From: Cryomorphaceae bacterium
GTDB taxonomy: Bacteria > Bacteroidota > Bacteroidia > Flavobacteriales > BACL11
DNA: 7,736 nt
Direction of reading: 5' to 3'
Assembly: GCA_949531795.1 (NCBI GenBank)
Contig: CATIQX010000029.1
Location: 1-7,736, forward strand
Part shown: positions 1 through 6,429 of the stretch, one piece after another
How positions within the stretch are numbered: position 1 is the stretch's first letter
How the letters are laid out: each line of letters starts with the position of its first letter
Position numbers and translations under genes: made by a program
Notes under the pieces: model-generated
Seen by the model: only the letters and a program-made list of their open reading frames with translations
What the model was told of the DNA's origin: nothing
Database searches by the model: none

Positions 1-9
1 AAAATATTT

Positions 10-1731
10 ATGTACAAATTAGAAGAATTAAATGCAAAAAAAGTTGCTGATTTAAAAGTAATTGCAACAGAATTAAACCTCAAAAAATTTGAGAAATTAA
101 AGAAAGAAGATTTGGCTTATGCCATTTTAGATCATCAGGCAGAAAACAAACAACCTCAATCTACTACAGTAATAAAGAAAGATCAAAGAACGAGAACAAA
201 TATTCCAGAAAAAAAAGTACTAAAGAAGCCTGAACATGCTGAACTAAAAACTAAAGTTCCACAGCCAAATCAAAAGCAAAATATTAAAACAGAAAAACCT
301 CAACCAATTCCAAATGGAAATGATAAAAAAAATGTGCCTAAAAAGCCAGTTCATAACCATCAGAAAAATAATGAGGAACGAAATACAGCTAACAAGGTTG
401 TGCATAATCATCCAAAGAATGATAATGAGCAAAAAGCAGCTAAAAAGCCGGTTCATAATCATCAGAAAAATAATGAGGAACGAAATGCACCAAAGAAACC
501 TGTACACAATCATCCAAAAAAAGAAAATGAGCAAGGCAATTCGCATCCAAAACACAACAACAATAAAAACCAAGCAAACAGCAACACTCCCCCATCTAAA
601 TATGACTATAACTTTGATGGTATAATCAATACAGAAGGGGTAATTGAAATTATGCCTGATGGATATGGTTTTATGCGTTCAAGCGATTACCACTATTTGT
701 CATCTCCAGATGATGTGTATGTTTCACATTCACAAATTAAGTTATTTGGTTTAAAAACGGGTGATACAATTAAAGGTACAGTTCGTCCACCAAAAACGGG
801 TGAAAAATATTTTCCTTTAATACAAGTTGAAAGTATCAATGGTCGCGATCCAGGAATTGTTAGAGACAGGATTCCTTTCCATCATTTAACTCCACTCTTC
901 CCTTATGAAAAGTTTAATCTTTTAGGAAAAGGACACAATAATGTATCCATTAGAATGTTAGACATCTTCACTCCAATTGGGAAAGGACAAAGAGGTTTAA
1001 TTGTAGCACAACCCAAAACAGGTAAAACGGTATTATTAAAAGATATTGCTAATGCAATTGCTGATAATCATCCTGAAGTTTATATGATTATATTACTGAT
1101 TGATGAACGCCCTGAAGAAGTTACAGATATGGAAAGAAGTGTAAATGCTGAAGTGATTGCTTCTACATTTGATGAGCCAGCAAGCAGACACGTCAAAGTA
1201 GCTGATATTGTACTAGAGAAAGCTAAAAGAATGGTAGAGTGTGGACATGATGTGGTTATTCTGTTAGATTCAATTACTCGACTAGCAAGAGCATACAATA
1301 CAGTACAACCTGCTTCAGGTAAAATATTAAGTGGAGGAGTTGATGCAAATGCACTTCACAAACCAAAGCGTTTCTTTGGTGCAGCTCGAAAGATTGAAAA
1401 AGGTGGATCGCTAACTATTTTAGCAACTGCTCTTACGGAAACTGGAAGCAAAATGGATGAAGTGATCTTTGAAGAATTTAAAGGAACGGGGAACATGGAA
1501 TTACAATTAGATAGAAAAATTGCCAATAGAAGAATTTATCCTGCAGTTGATCTAGTATCTTCTTCTACTAGGCGCGAGGATTTACTACTAGACAAAGAGC
1601 ATATACAAAGAATTTGGGTACTAAGAAATTACTTAGCTGACATGAATCCTATTGAAGCAATTGAATTTATGAAAGATAGATTACAAAAAACAAAAGACAA
1701 TACAGAGTTCTTAGTAACAATGAATGGGTAA
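10..1731 (+). CDS. rho: Transcription termination factor Rho with large N-terminal insertion
   Basis: Rho is the hexameric RNA-dependent ATPase that terminates transcription by pulling nascent RNA from RNA polymerase. Residues 1-45 form the helical Rho N-terminal domain. Residues about 46-197 are a low-complexity Lys/Asn/His/Pro/Gln segment. The primary RNA-binding cold-shock-like domain follows at about 205-280 (GVIEIMPDGYGFMRS from residue 210). The RecA-type motor has Walker A QPKTGKT (334-340), Walker B VVILLDSITR (415-424, Asp420), the Q-loop SGGVDANAL, the R-loop EEFKGTGNME (from 488) and Arg521 at the arginine-finger position (STRRED). The length of 573 aa, against about 419 in E. coli, is explained by the insertion, which is typical of Bacteroidota. 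The ATG at 10 starts the expected N-terminal helix (MYKLEEL). Only nine bases precede it, so its promoter cannot be seen. The ATPase core is intact, so I expect it to be functional. Confidence 0.97.
   Translation: MYKLEELNAKKVADLKVIATELNLKKFEKLKKEDLAYAILDHQAENKQPQSTTVIKKDQRTRTNIPEKKVLKKPEHAELKTKVPQPNQKQNIKTEKPQPIPNGNDKKNVPKKPVHNHQKNNEERNTANKVVHNHPKNDNEQKAAKKPVHNHQKNNEERNAPKKPVHNHPKKENEQGNSHPKHNNNKNQANSNTPPSKYDYNFDGIINTEGVIEIMPDGYGFMRSSDYHYLSSPDDVYVSHSQIKLFGLKTGDTIKGTVRPPKTGEKYFPLIQVESINGRDPGIVRDRIPFHHLTPLFPYEKFNLLGKGHNNVSIRMLDIFTPIGKGQRGLIVAQPKTGKTVLLKDIANAIADNHPEVYMIILLIDERPEEVTDMERSVNAEVIASTFDEPASRHVKVADIVLEKAKRMVECGHDVVILLDSITRLARAYNTVQPASGKILSGGVDANALHKPKRFFGAARKIEKGGSLTILATALTETGSKMDEVIFEEFKGTGNMELQLDRKIANRRIYPAVDLVSSSTRREDLLLDKEHIQRIWVLRNYLADMNPIEAIEFMKDRLQKTKDNTEFLVTMNG
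340..543 (+). repeat. Four 51-base (17-residue) tandem repeats inside rho
   Basis: Four in-frame units of 51 bases start at 340, 391, 442 and 493. They encode variants of KKPVHNH followed by QKNNEERN or PKxxNEQ. Units 1 and 3 are nearly identical: over their first 45 bases I count two differences, both synonymous. Units 2 and 4 share the HNHP start but have diverged more, which suggests a 102-base A-B unit that was duplicated. All units keep His-Asn-His. The repeats lie in the presumably disordered insertion between the N-terminal and RNA-binding domains of Rho, so changes in copy number would keep the reading frame. Confidence 0.9.
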
Positions 1732-1763
1732 CTACTCATTAAAAAGTAAAGAAATTATAATAT

Positions 1764-1793
1764 ATCCCTACCAAATTGGTGGGGATTTTTTTT
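1764..1793 (+). terminator. Intrinsic terminator after rho
   Basis: ATCCCTACC pairs with GGTGGGGAT (one G-U wobble) around a five-base AAATT loop, directly followed by a run of eight T residues. It lies 32 bases after the rho stop codon, on the rho strand. On the opposite strand the hairpin is not followed by a proper T run, so it is probably a weaker terminator for the convergent ispE gene. Stem and T-tract are directly visible; termination itself is inferred. Confidence 0.88.
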
Positions 1794-1831
1794 CTTCGAC
1801 TAATTAAAATTACTTGGCATTAAACTAAAAA

Positions 1832-2581
1832 TCAACTAATAAACACACCATAAATCACACTCCCACTTCCAGTCATACTAGCATAGATAGCATTATCAGC
1901 ATACAACTTTTCTTTAATTTTATTAAGTTGTGGATACTTTACAAAAGCAGCAACTTCAAAGTCATTTTTTACTATTTCTTTCCAATTTTCAATAGGTTGA
2001 TTTATTAAATCTAACAGAGAGTTTTTAGTTTGATTTGGAATAACACCTTTATAGGCCTCAGCAGTAGAAATATGCAATTCAGGGAAAATAAACTTCAATC
2101 TATAAGCTGATAAGTCAAAATTAATTCTCATCATTTCCTCTCCTATTCCTGTTATATATTTTGGTAAATTTTCAATAAAAAAAGGGCAATCAGCTCCTAA
2201 TTGCAAAGCGTATTCTTCTAATTCTATAACACTTAGTCCTAGATCAAAAAGTTCATTCAAAGCTTTTAATGCAAAAGCACCATCAGCCGAACCCCCACCT
2301 AAACCAGCCCCAATAGGAATTTGCTTGTGCAAATGCATAGTCACATTACCAATTTCAAAATCAGAACACAACAGTTCAAAAGCTTTAATACAAAGATTAC
2401 TATTTCCCGGTATTTCTATTCCTGAACTAGAGAAACAAAAATCCTCAGAAGGGAAAATTTCCAACATATCAAATAATTCATTTACTGGATAAAAAACAGA
2501 AGATATTTTATGATAACCATCAGCTTGTTTTTCAAGCACGTTTAGGCCAATATTTATTTTAGCATTTGGGTATACTATCAT
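1832..2581 (-). CDS. ispE: 4-diphosphocytidyl-2-C-methyl-D-erythritol kinase (IspE)
   Basis: IspE is the cytosolic GHMP-family kinase that phosphorylates the 2-hydroxyl of CDP-methylerythritol with ATP, in the MEP pathway to isoprenoid precursors. The N-terminus PNAKINIGLNV contains the conserved Lys8. ADGYH follows at 20-24. The glycine-rich ATP loop PIGAGLGGGSADGA spans 89-102. LGADCPFF (128-135) supplies the catalytic Asp131. The C-terminal GHMP motif is seen as MTGSGS (236-241). At 249 aa it is shorter than the E. coli enzyme (about 283 aa), but every motif is present and the protein ends shortly after the last motif, as in other Bacteroidota. The start MIVYPNAKIN gives the standard N-terminus. 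The gene stands alone, convergent with rho and divergent from accA. It implies that the organism makes isoprenoids by the MEP rather than the mevalonate route. Confidence 0.95.
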   Translation of the reverse strand: MIVYPNAKINIGLNVLEKQADGYHKISSVFYPVNELFDMLEIFPSEDFCFSSSGIEIPGNSNLCIKAFELLCSDFEIGNVTMHLHKQIPIGAGLGGGSADGAFALKALNELFDLGLSVIELEEYALQLGADCPFFIENLPKYITGIGEEMMRINFDLSAYRLKFIFPELHISTAEAYKGVIPNQTKNSLLDLINQPIENWKEIVKNDFEVAAFVKYPQLNKIKEKLYADNAIYASMTGSGSVIYGVFIS

Positions 2582-2603
2582 GATAACTCTTAGTTTTCAA
2601 CAA

Positions 2604-2611
2604 CAAAAATA
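2604..2611 (-). promoter_or_regulatory. Candidate -7 promoter element of ispE
   Basis: On the minus strand this reads TATTTTTG, an exact match to the Bacteroidota -7 consensus TAnnTTTG. It lies 22 bases before the ispE ATG. I do not see a well-spaced TTTG or TTG -33 element, and the AT-rich context raises the chance of a random match, so the call is tentative. Confidence 0.38.
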
Positions 2612-2651
2612 ATCAACTCAAATTTTATAGGCCTCCACAAATCATTTTATT

Positions 2652-2659
2652 TAACTTTG
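2652..2659 (+). promoter_or_regulatory. Candidate -7 promoter element of accA-dnaB operon
   Basis: TAACTTTG matches the Bacteroidota -7 consensus TAnnTTTG exactly. It ends 24 bases before the accA ATG at 2684, a usual leader length in this phylum. The -33 region has only a poor match (TTTT at 2623-2626, spaced too far). The TTG at 2657 that could formally extend the accA frame upstream lies inside this box, which argues against translation starting there. Confidence 0.5.
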
Positions 2660-2683
2660 TTATACTTTATAAATATAACTACA

Positions 2684-3637
2684 ATGGATTATTTAGCATT
2701 TGAAAAACCAATTGAAGAGCTGATTATTAAGCTTGAAAAAGCTAAAGAACTTGGTAAAGATGGCTCTATTGATATTAGCAAAACAGTTTCTGATATTGAG
2801 TCTCAAATTGAAAGTACTCGAAAAGAAATCTATGGAAGTTTAACTTCATGGGAAAAAGTGCAATTATCACGACATCCTCAAAGACCTTATACTTTGGATT
2901 ATATTGAAGCACTCTCTGATGGTGATTTCATAGAATTACATGGTGACAGAGGAGTGAAAGATGATAAAGCTATGGTTGGTGGTTGGGGTACAATTGGTAA
3001 ACAATCTGTTATGTTTATTGGACAACAAAAAGGAAGAAACACTAAACAAAGACAGTTTCGTAATTTTGGAATGGCAAATCCTGAAGGATACCGAAAAGCA
3101 TTAAGGCTTATGAAAATGGCTGAAAAATTTAGCAAACCTGTTGTTTGTTTAATAGATACTCCTGGTGCTTTCCCCGGACTAGAAGCAGAAGAAAGAGGAC
3201 AAGGAGAAGCTATTGCACGTAACATTCTTGAAATGACGAAATTAGAAGTTCCGATTATTGTAGTAATAATTGGTGAAGGAGCATCAGGTGGTGCATTAGG
3301 AATAGGAGTTGGCGACAAGATACTAATGCTAAATAATGCATGGTATTCAGTTATCTCTCCTGAAAACTGCTCTACTATCCTTTGGGGGAATTGGGATCAT
3401 AAGGAAACTGCAGCTGATGCTTTAAAACTAACTGCAACTAACATGAAGGGAATTGGTTTAGTTGACGAAATTATTAAAGAACCTTTAGGAGGAGCACATA
3501 CTTTTCCACAAGAAACCTTTAAAATAGTTAAGAAATCAATTACCAAAGCAATTAAGGAATTTATTGATATTGAAAAAAACACTCTAGTACATAACCGAAT
3601 GGAAAAATTCTCAAACATGGGAGTAGTAAACGAATAA
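2684..3637 (+). CDS. accA: Acetyl-CoA carboxylase carboxyltransferase subunit alpha
   Basis: AccA pairs with AccD to form the carboxyltransferase that moves CO2 from carboxybiotin to acetyl-CoA, giving malonyl-CoA for fatty acid synthesis in the cytosol. The N-terminal helical part (1-60) has the alpha-subunit start LAFEKPIEEL. SRHPQRPYTLDY follows, then HGDR (86-89). The crotonase-fold core holds DTPGAFPGLEAEERGQGEA (PGAFPG at 160-165) and the oxyanion-hole loop GEGASGGALG (197-206). The C-terminal half has EPLGGAH. I chose the ATG at 2684, giving 317 aa, close to the 319 aa of E. coli. An upstream in-frame TTG at 2657 would add nine residues but falls inside the likely promoter box. It is the first gene of an apparent operon, with dnaB four bases downstream. 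No other acc gene is in the window. Confidence 0.96.
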   Translation: MDYLAFEKPIEELIIKLEKAKELGKDGSIDISKTVSDIESQIESTRKEIYGSLTSWEKVQLSRHPQRPYTLDYIEALSDGDFIELHGDRGVKDDKAMVGGWGTIGKQSVMFIGQQKGRNTKQRQFRNFGMANPEGYRKALRLMKMAEKFSKPVVCLIDTPGAFPGLEAEERGQGEAIARNILEMTKLEVPIIVVIIGEGASGGALGIGVGDKILMLNNAWYSVISPENCSTILWGNWDHKETAADALKLTATNMKGIGLVDEIIKEPLGGAHTFPQETFKIVKKSITKAIKEFIDIEKNTLVHNRMEKFSNMGVVNE

Positions 3638-3641
3638 TTAG

Positions 3642-5126
3642 ATGGCGAAAAAAATAGGACAAAGAACATTAAAAGCAACCACAACTGCAAAGATTGATGG
3701 GAAACTGCAACCTCAAGCAATTGAATTAGAACAAGCTGTCTTAGGAGCTTTAATGATTGATAACGAATCCTTATCAGATGCAATTGACTCACTTCAAGCG
3801 GAGTATTTTTATAAAGCAGAACATCAAAGAATATTTGAAGCTATCGTAAACCTATTTAATCATACCCAACCGGTTGACATACTTACTGTTTCGGAAGAGT
3901 TGAAACGAATGGAAGAATTAGAATTTATAGGAGGTCTTTCCTATATTTCAGAGTTGACAAATAATGTTTCCTCTTCATCTAACACAGAGTTTCATGCACG
4001 AATCATTGCCGAAAAGTTTATTAAACGTTCGCTAATTAGTATTTCTAATAATATTATTGGTGATGCTTTTAATGATTCTGTAGATATATTTGATTTATTA
4101 AATACTGCAGAAGAAAAACTGTTTACAGTTACTGAAGGAACACTTAGAAAAAGTTACGATAAAATGAGCACCTTGATTAAGGGTGCGCTTGAAAGTATTG
4201 AAATACTTAGAAACAAAGAAGATGGATTAAGTGGAGTCCCCTCCGGTTTCTCAAACTTAGATAGAATTACATCAGGCTGGCAAAAATCTGATTTAATAAT
4301 TGTTGCTGCTAGACCAGGTATGGGTAAAACAGCCTTTGCTTTAACTATGGCAAGAAATGTTGCAGTTGATCACAACACTCCTATTGGATTCTTTTCTTTG
4401 GAGATGTCAGCAGAGCAATTAGTAAATCGTTTGATTGCTAGTGAAGCAGAATTAGGTGCTAGCAAATTACGTAGAGGAGACTTAGCTGACCATGAAATGG
4501 TTCAGTTACACGAAAAAATAAAACACTTATCAGAAGCACCTATATATATTGATGACACACCAGGACTTACTGTTTTTGAACTAAGAGCAAAAGCAAGAAG
4601 GTTAGTTAAAAATAATGGAGTAGGAATCATCATGATTGACTACCTTCAGTTAATGAGTGCTGGAGGTAATGCAGGAAATAGGGAACAAGAAATTTCTACA
4701 ATTTCTCGTTCACTTAAAGGTATTGCAAAGGAGTTGAAAATTCCTGTTATTGCCCTATCACAAGTAAATAGGGGGGTAGAAAGCCGTACTGGAATTGGGA
4801 GTAAACGACCTATGCTATCTGACCTTAGGGAATCAGGAGCAATTGAGCAAGATGCTGATATTGTAACTTTCATTTACCGTCCTGAATACTATAAAATTTA
4901 TGAATGGGATAATGGAGATGATTCTAGAGGACAAGGAGAAATAATCATTGCAAAACATAGAAATGGTTCTTTGGCTAATGTGCGTTTGAAATTCACTGGT
5001 GATTTTGCAAAATTCTCTGATCTTGATTATTTTGATGGTAGTGAATTTGATGATGAAGGTGATAACTCTTCAATGATATCCATGTCATCAAGCATGAATA
5101 AAGATAATCAAGATGCCCCATTTTAA
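3642..5126 (+). CDS. dnaB: Replicative DNA helicase DnaB
   Basis: DnaB is the hexameric ring helicase that unwinds DNA at the replication fork and recruits primase. After a basic tail, the N-terminal domain starts near residue 23 (LQPQAIELEQAVLGALMID) and runs to about 125. A linker follows, then the RecA-like motor. The motor has GVPSGFSNLD, Walker A ARPGMGKT (223-230), FFSLEMS, Walker B GIIMIDYLQLM (Asp333) and SDLRESGAIEQDAD (from 393), which carries the helicase C-terminal signature. The length of 494 aa is normal, and the conserved motor motifs are uninterrupted, so there is no intein. The last 35 residues are acidic and Ser/Asp-rich and end in Asp-Ala-Pro-Phe. The start ATG lies four bases after the accA stop without an evident Shine-Dalgarno sequence. 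The 3' end overlaps the next gene by 14 bases, so all three genes are probably cotranscribed. Confidence 0.97.
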   Translation: MAKKIGQRTLKATTTAKIDGKLQPQAIELEQAVLGALMIDNESLSDAIDSLQAEYFYKAEHQRIFEAIVNLFNHTQPVDILTVSEELKRMEELEFIGGLSYISELTNNVSSSSNTEFHARIIAEKFIKRSLISISNNIIGDAFNDSVDIFDLLNTAEEKLFTVTEGTLRKSYDKMSTLIKGALESIEILRNKEDGLSGVPSGFSNLDRITSGWQKSDLIIVAARPGMGKTAFALTMARNVAVDHNTPIGFFSLEMSAEQLVNRLIASEAELGASKLRRGDLADHEMVQLHEKIKHLSEAPIYIDDTPGLTVFELRAKARRLVKNNGVGIIMIDYLQLMSAGGNAGNREQEISTISRSLKGIAKELKIPVIALSQVNRGVESRTGIGSKRPMLSDLRESGAIEQDADIVTFIYRPEYYKIYEWDNGDDSRGQGEIIIAKHRNGSLANVRLKFTGDFAKFSDLDYFDGSEFDDEGDNSSMISMSSSMNKDNQDAPF

Positions 5127-6387
5127 ACCTTTTAAAAAACTAAGTTTACTTTTACTCTTCTGCAGTATTATTTTTTCTGCAAAAGCTGCTTATATTTTTA
5201 TTCCTATGGACCAAAGTCAAGGCAATCATCTAAAAGCTTATGGAATAGCTTTTTATGCCATTGAAAGAGAAATAAAGGTAGATTGGCTACTTAATTACAA
5301 AGGAGGTAGCTTTATGATAAAACAACATGAAGCTATAGAAGAGGAATGCAATGTAAGAGGAGTTTCTTATCAATTAATTGCAGATTTACAGTCCACACAA
5401 ATATTACAATCTATTTCCAGCCCAGAAGTAAACCAGGATGTTGTCCGTTTAGAAAAATCACCTAAAATAGCTATATATTCTCCTAATAATAAACAACCAT
5501 GGGACGACGCAGTAACCATGGCTCTTACTTATGCTGAAATTCCTTATGAAGTAGTTTATGATGAAGAAGTTTTAGCTAATTTATTACCCCTTTACGACTG
5601 GCTACACCTACATCATGAAGATTTTACAGGACAATATGGGAAATTTTATGCCAGTTTTAAAAATGCTACTTGGTATAAAGACCAGAAAATTGCTTATGAA
5701 AAACTAGCAAAAAAGCTAGGATACAATAAAGTTTCTGATGAGAAGTTAGCAGTTGCAAAAAAAATAAAAGAGTTTGTAACAGCTGGCGGTTTTCTATTCG
5801 CAATGTGTAGTGCAACAGATAGTTATGATATTGCTTTAGCCAATGAAGGGAATGACATATGTCAACATATGTTCGATGGGGATGCAGCTGACCCTTCTGC
5901 TGAAGAAAAACTAGATTTTAGTAAAACATTAGCTTTTAAAGACTTTACTTTAGTAAAAAACCCTAATCAATATGAATTTTCTTCTATTGATGCAACACAA
6001 ACTAGAAGAGTAAACCCTAAAATTGATTTTTTTACTCTTTTTGATTTCTCTGCAAAATGGGATCCTATACCAACTATGTTATGTCAAAACCACATGCAAG
6101 TTATTAAAGGCTTTATGGGACAAACTACAGCCTTTAAAAACCAATATATAAAATCGGATGTACTAATAATGGGGGAAACAAAAGCAAGTAATGAGGCACG
6201 TTATATTCATGGGAAATTAGGAAATGGTACTTGGACTTTTTACGGTGGGCATGACCCTGAAGATTATCAACATAAAGTAGGTGACCCGAAGACGGATCTT
6301 TCCCTACACCCTAATTCACCAGGATATCGTCTTATTTTAAATAATATTCTTTTTCCTGCTGCCAAAAAGAAAAAATTGAAAACTTAA
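5113..6387 (+). CDS. Exported 'asparagine synthetase B'-like protein, function unknown
   Basis: I recognise this from memory as a protein conserved in Bacteroidota, frequently beside dnaB, and often labelled 'asparagine synthetase B'. The label is poorly supported: there is no N-terminal nucleophile Cys2 and no visible ATP-pyrophosphatase loop. Residues 1-25 look like a Sec signal peptide (KK, then LSLLLLFCSIIF, and AKA before a likely cleavage). The Cys at 17 is not in a lipobox. The mature part starts AYIFIPMDQSQGNHLKAYG. Conserved-looking stretches are WDDAVTMALTYAEIPYE, WLHLHHEDFTGQYGKFY (His167, His168), AGGFLFAMCSATDS (Cys232), KWDPIPTMLCQNH and YGGHDPEDYQHKVGDP (His380, Glu383). Gly-Gly before a Cys elbow and a later His-x-x-Glu recall class I glutamine amidotransferase-like folds; this is inference. 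The ATG overlaps the dnaB end by 14 bases in another frame. A periplasmic or outer-surface location is expected. Confidence 0.8.
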   Translation: MPHFKPFKKLSLLLLFCSIIFSAKAAYIFIPMDQSQGNHLKAYGIAFYAIEREIKVDWLLNYKGGSFMIKQHEAIEEECNVRGVSYQLIADLQSTQILQSISSPEVNQDVVRLEKSPKIAIYSPNNKQPWDDAVTMALTYAEIPYEVVYDEEVLANLLPLYDWLHLHHEDFTGQYGKFYASFKNATWYKDQKIAYEKLAKKLGYNKVSDEKLAVAKKIKEFVTAGGFLFAMCSATDSYDIALANEGNDICQHMFDGDAADPSAEEKLDFSKTLAFKDFTLVKNPNQYEFSSIDATQTRRVNPKIDFFTLFDFSAKWDPIPTMLCQNHMQVIKGFMGQTTAFKNQYIKSDVLIMGETKASNEARYIHGKLGNGTWTFYGGHDPEDYQHKVGDPKTDLSLHPNSPGYRLILNNILFPAAKKKKLKT

Positions 6388-6429
6388 AATGAATTTCAAA
6401 ATATTACTTTTATATTCATTAGTAATTAG

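Noticed and set aside
244..625. Open frames on the minus strand (244-573) and in another plus frame (314-625) over the rho repeat region
   Set aside because: They arise from the repetitive, biased codon content of the Rho insertion. Their translations are low-complexity with no recognisable domain, and rho itself is certain here.
1003..1029. Rho Walker A reads QPKTGKT rather than PPKAGKT as in E. coli
   Set aside because: The catalytic Gly-Lys-Thr is intact, and this variant is, as far as I recall, common in Bacteroidota Rho, so it is not evidence of altered function or drug resistance.
2048..2635. The 12-mer TTTATAGGCCTC occurs twice (2048-2059 and 2624-2635)
   Set aside because: About one or two chance 12-base matches are expected in a window of this size. 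One copy is inside ispE coding sequence and nothing links the two.
2657..2683. TTG start giving AccA nine extra residues
   Set aside because: The TTG is inside a perfect TAnnTTTG promoter box, the added residues do not resemble AccA N-termini, and the ATG at 2684 gives the usual family length.
2899..3792. Minus-strand open frames across accA and the accA-dnaB junction (2899-3318, 3397-3792)
   Set aside because: They lie opposite strongly conserved coding sequence, have no recognisable motif, and are best read as antisense shadows. The same applies to 1080-1298 in rho and 4646-4873 in dnaB.
3642..5126. Possible intein or mobile insertion in dnaB, a frequent intein site
   Set aside because: The Walker A, Walker B and C-terminal motifs are continuous and the length is normal at 494 aa.
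5113..5187. Cys17 in the exported protein as a lipoprotein attachment site
   Set aside because: The residues before it (Leu-Leu-Phe) do not form a lipobox, and an AKA signal peptidase I site follows at residues 23-25.
6388..6420. Inverted repeat AATGAAT / ATTCATT between the exported-protein gene and the acyl-CoA synthetase gene
   Set aside because: The stem is only seven bases, almost all A-T, with a 19-base loop and no T-tract. It is too weak to call a terminator.
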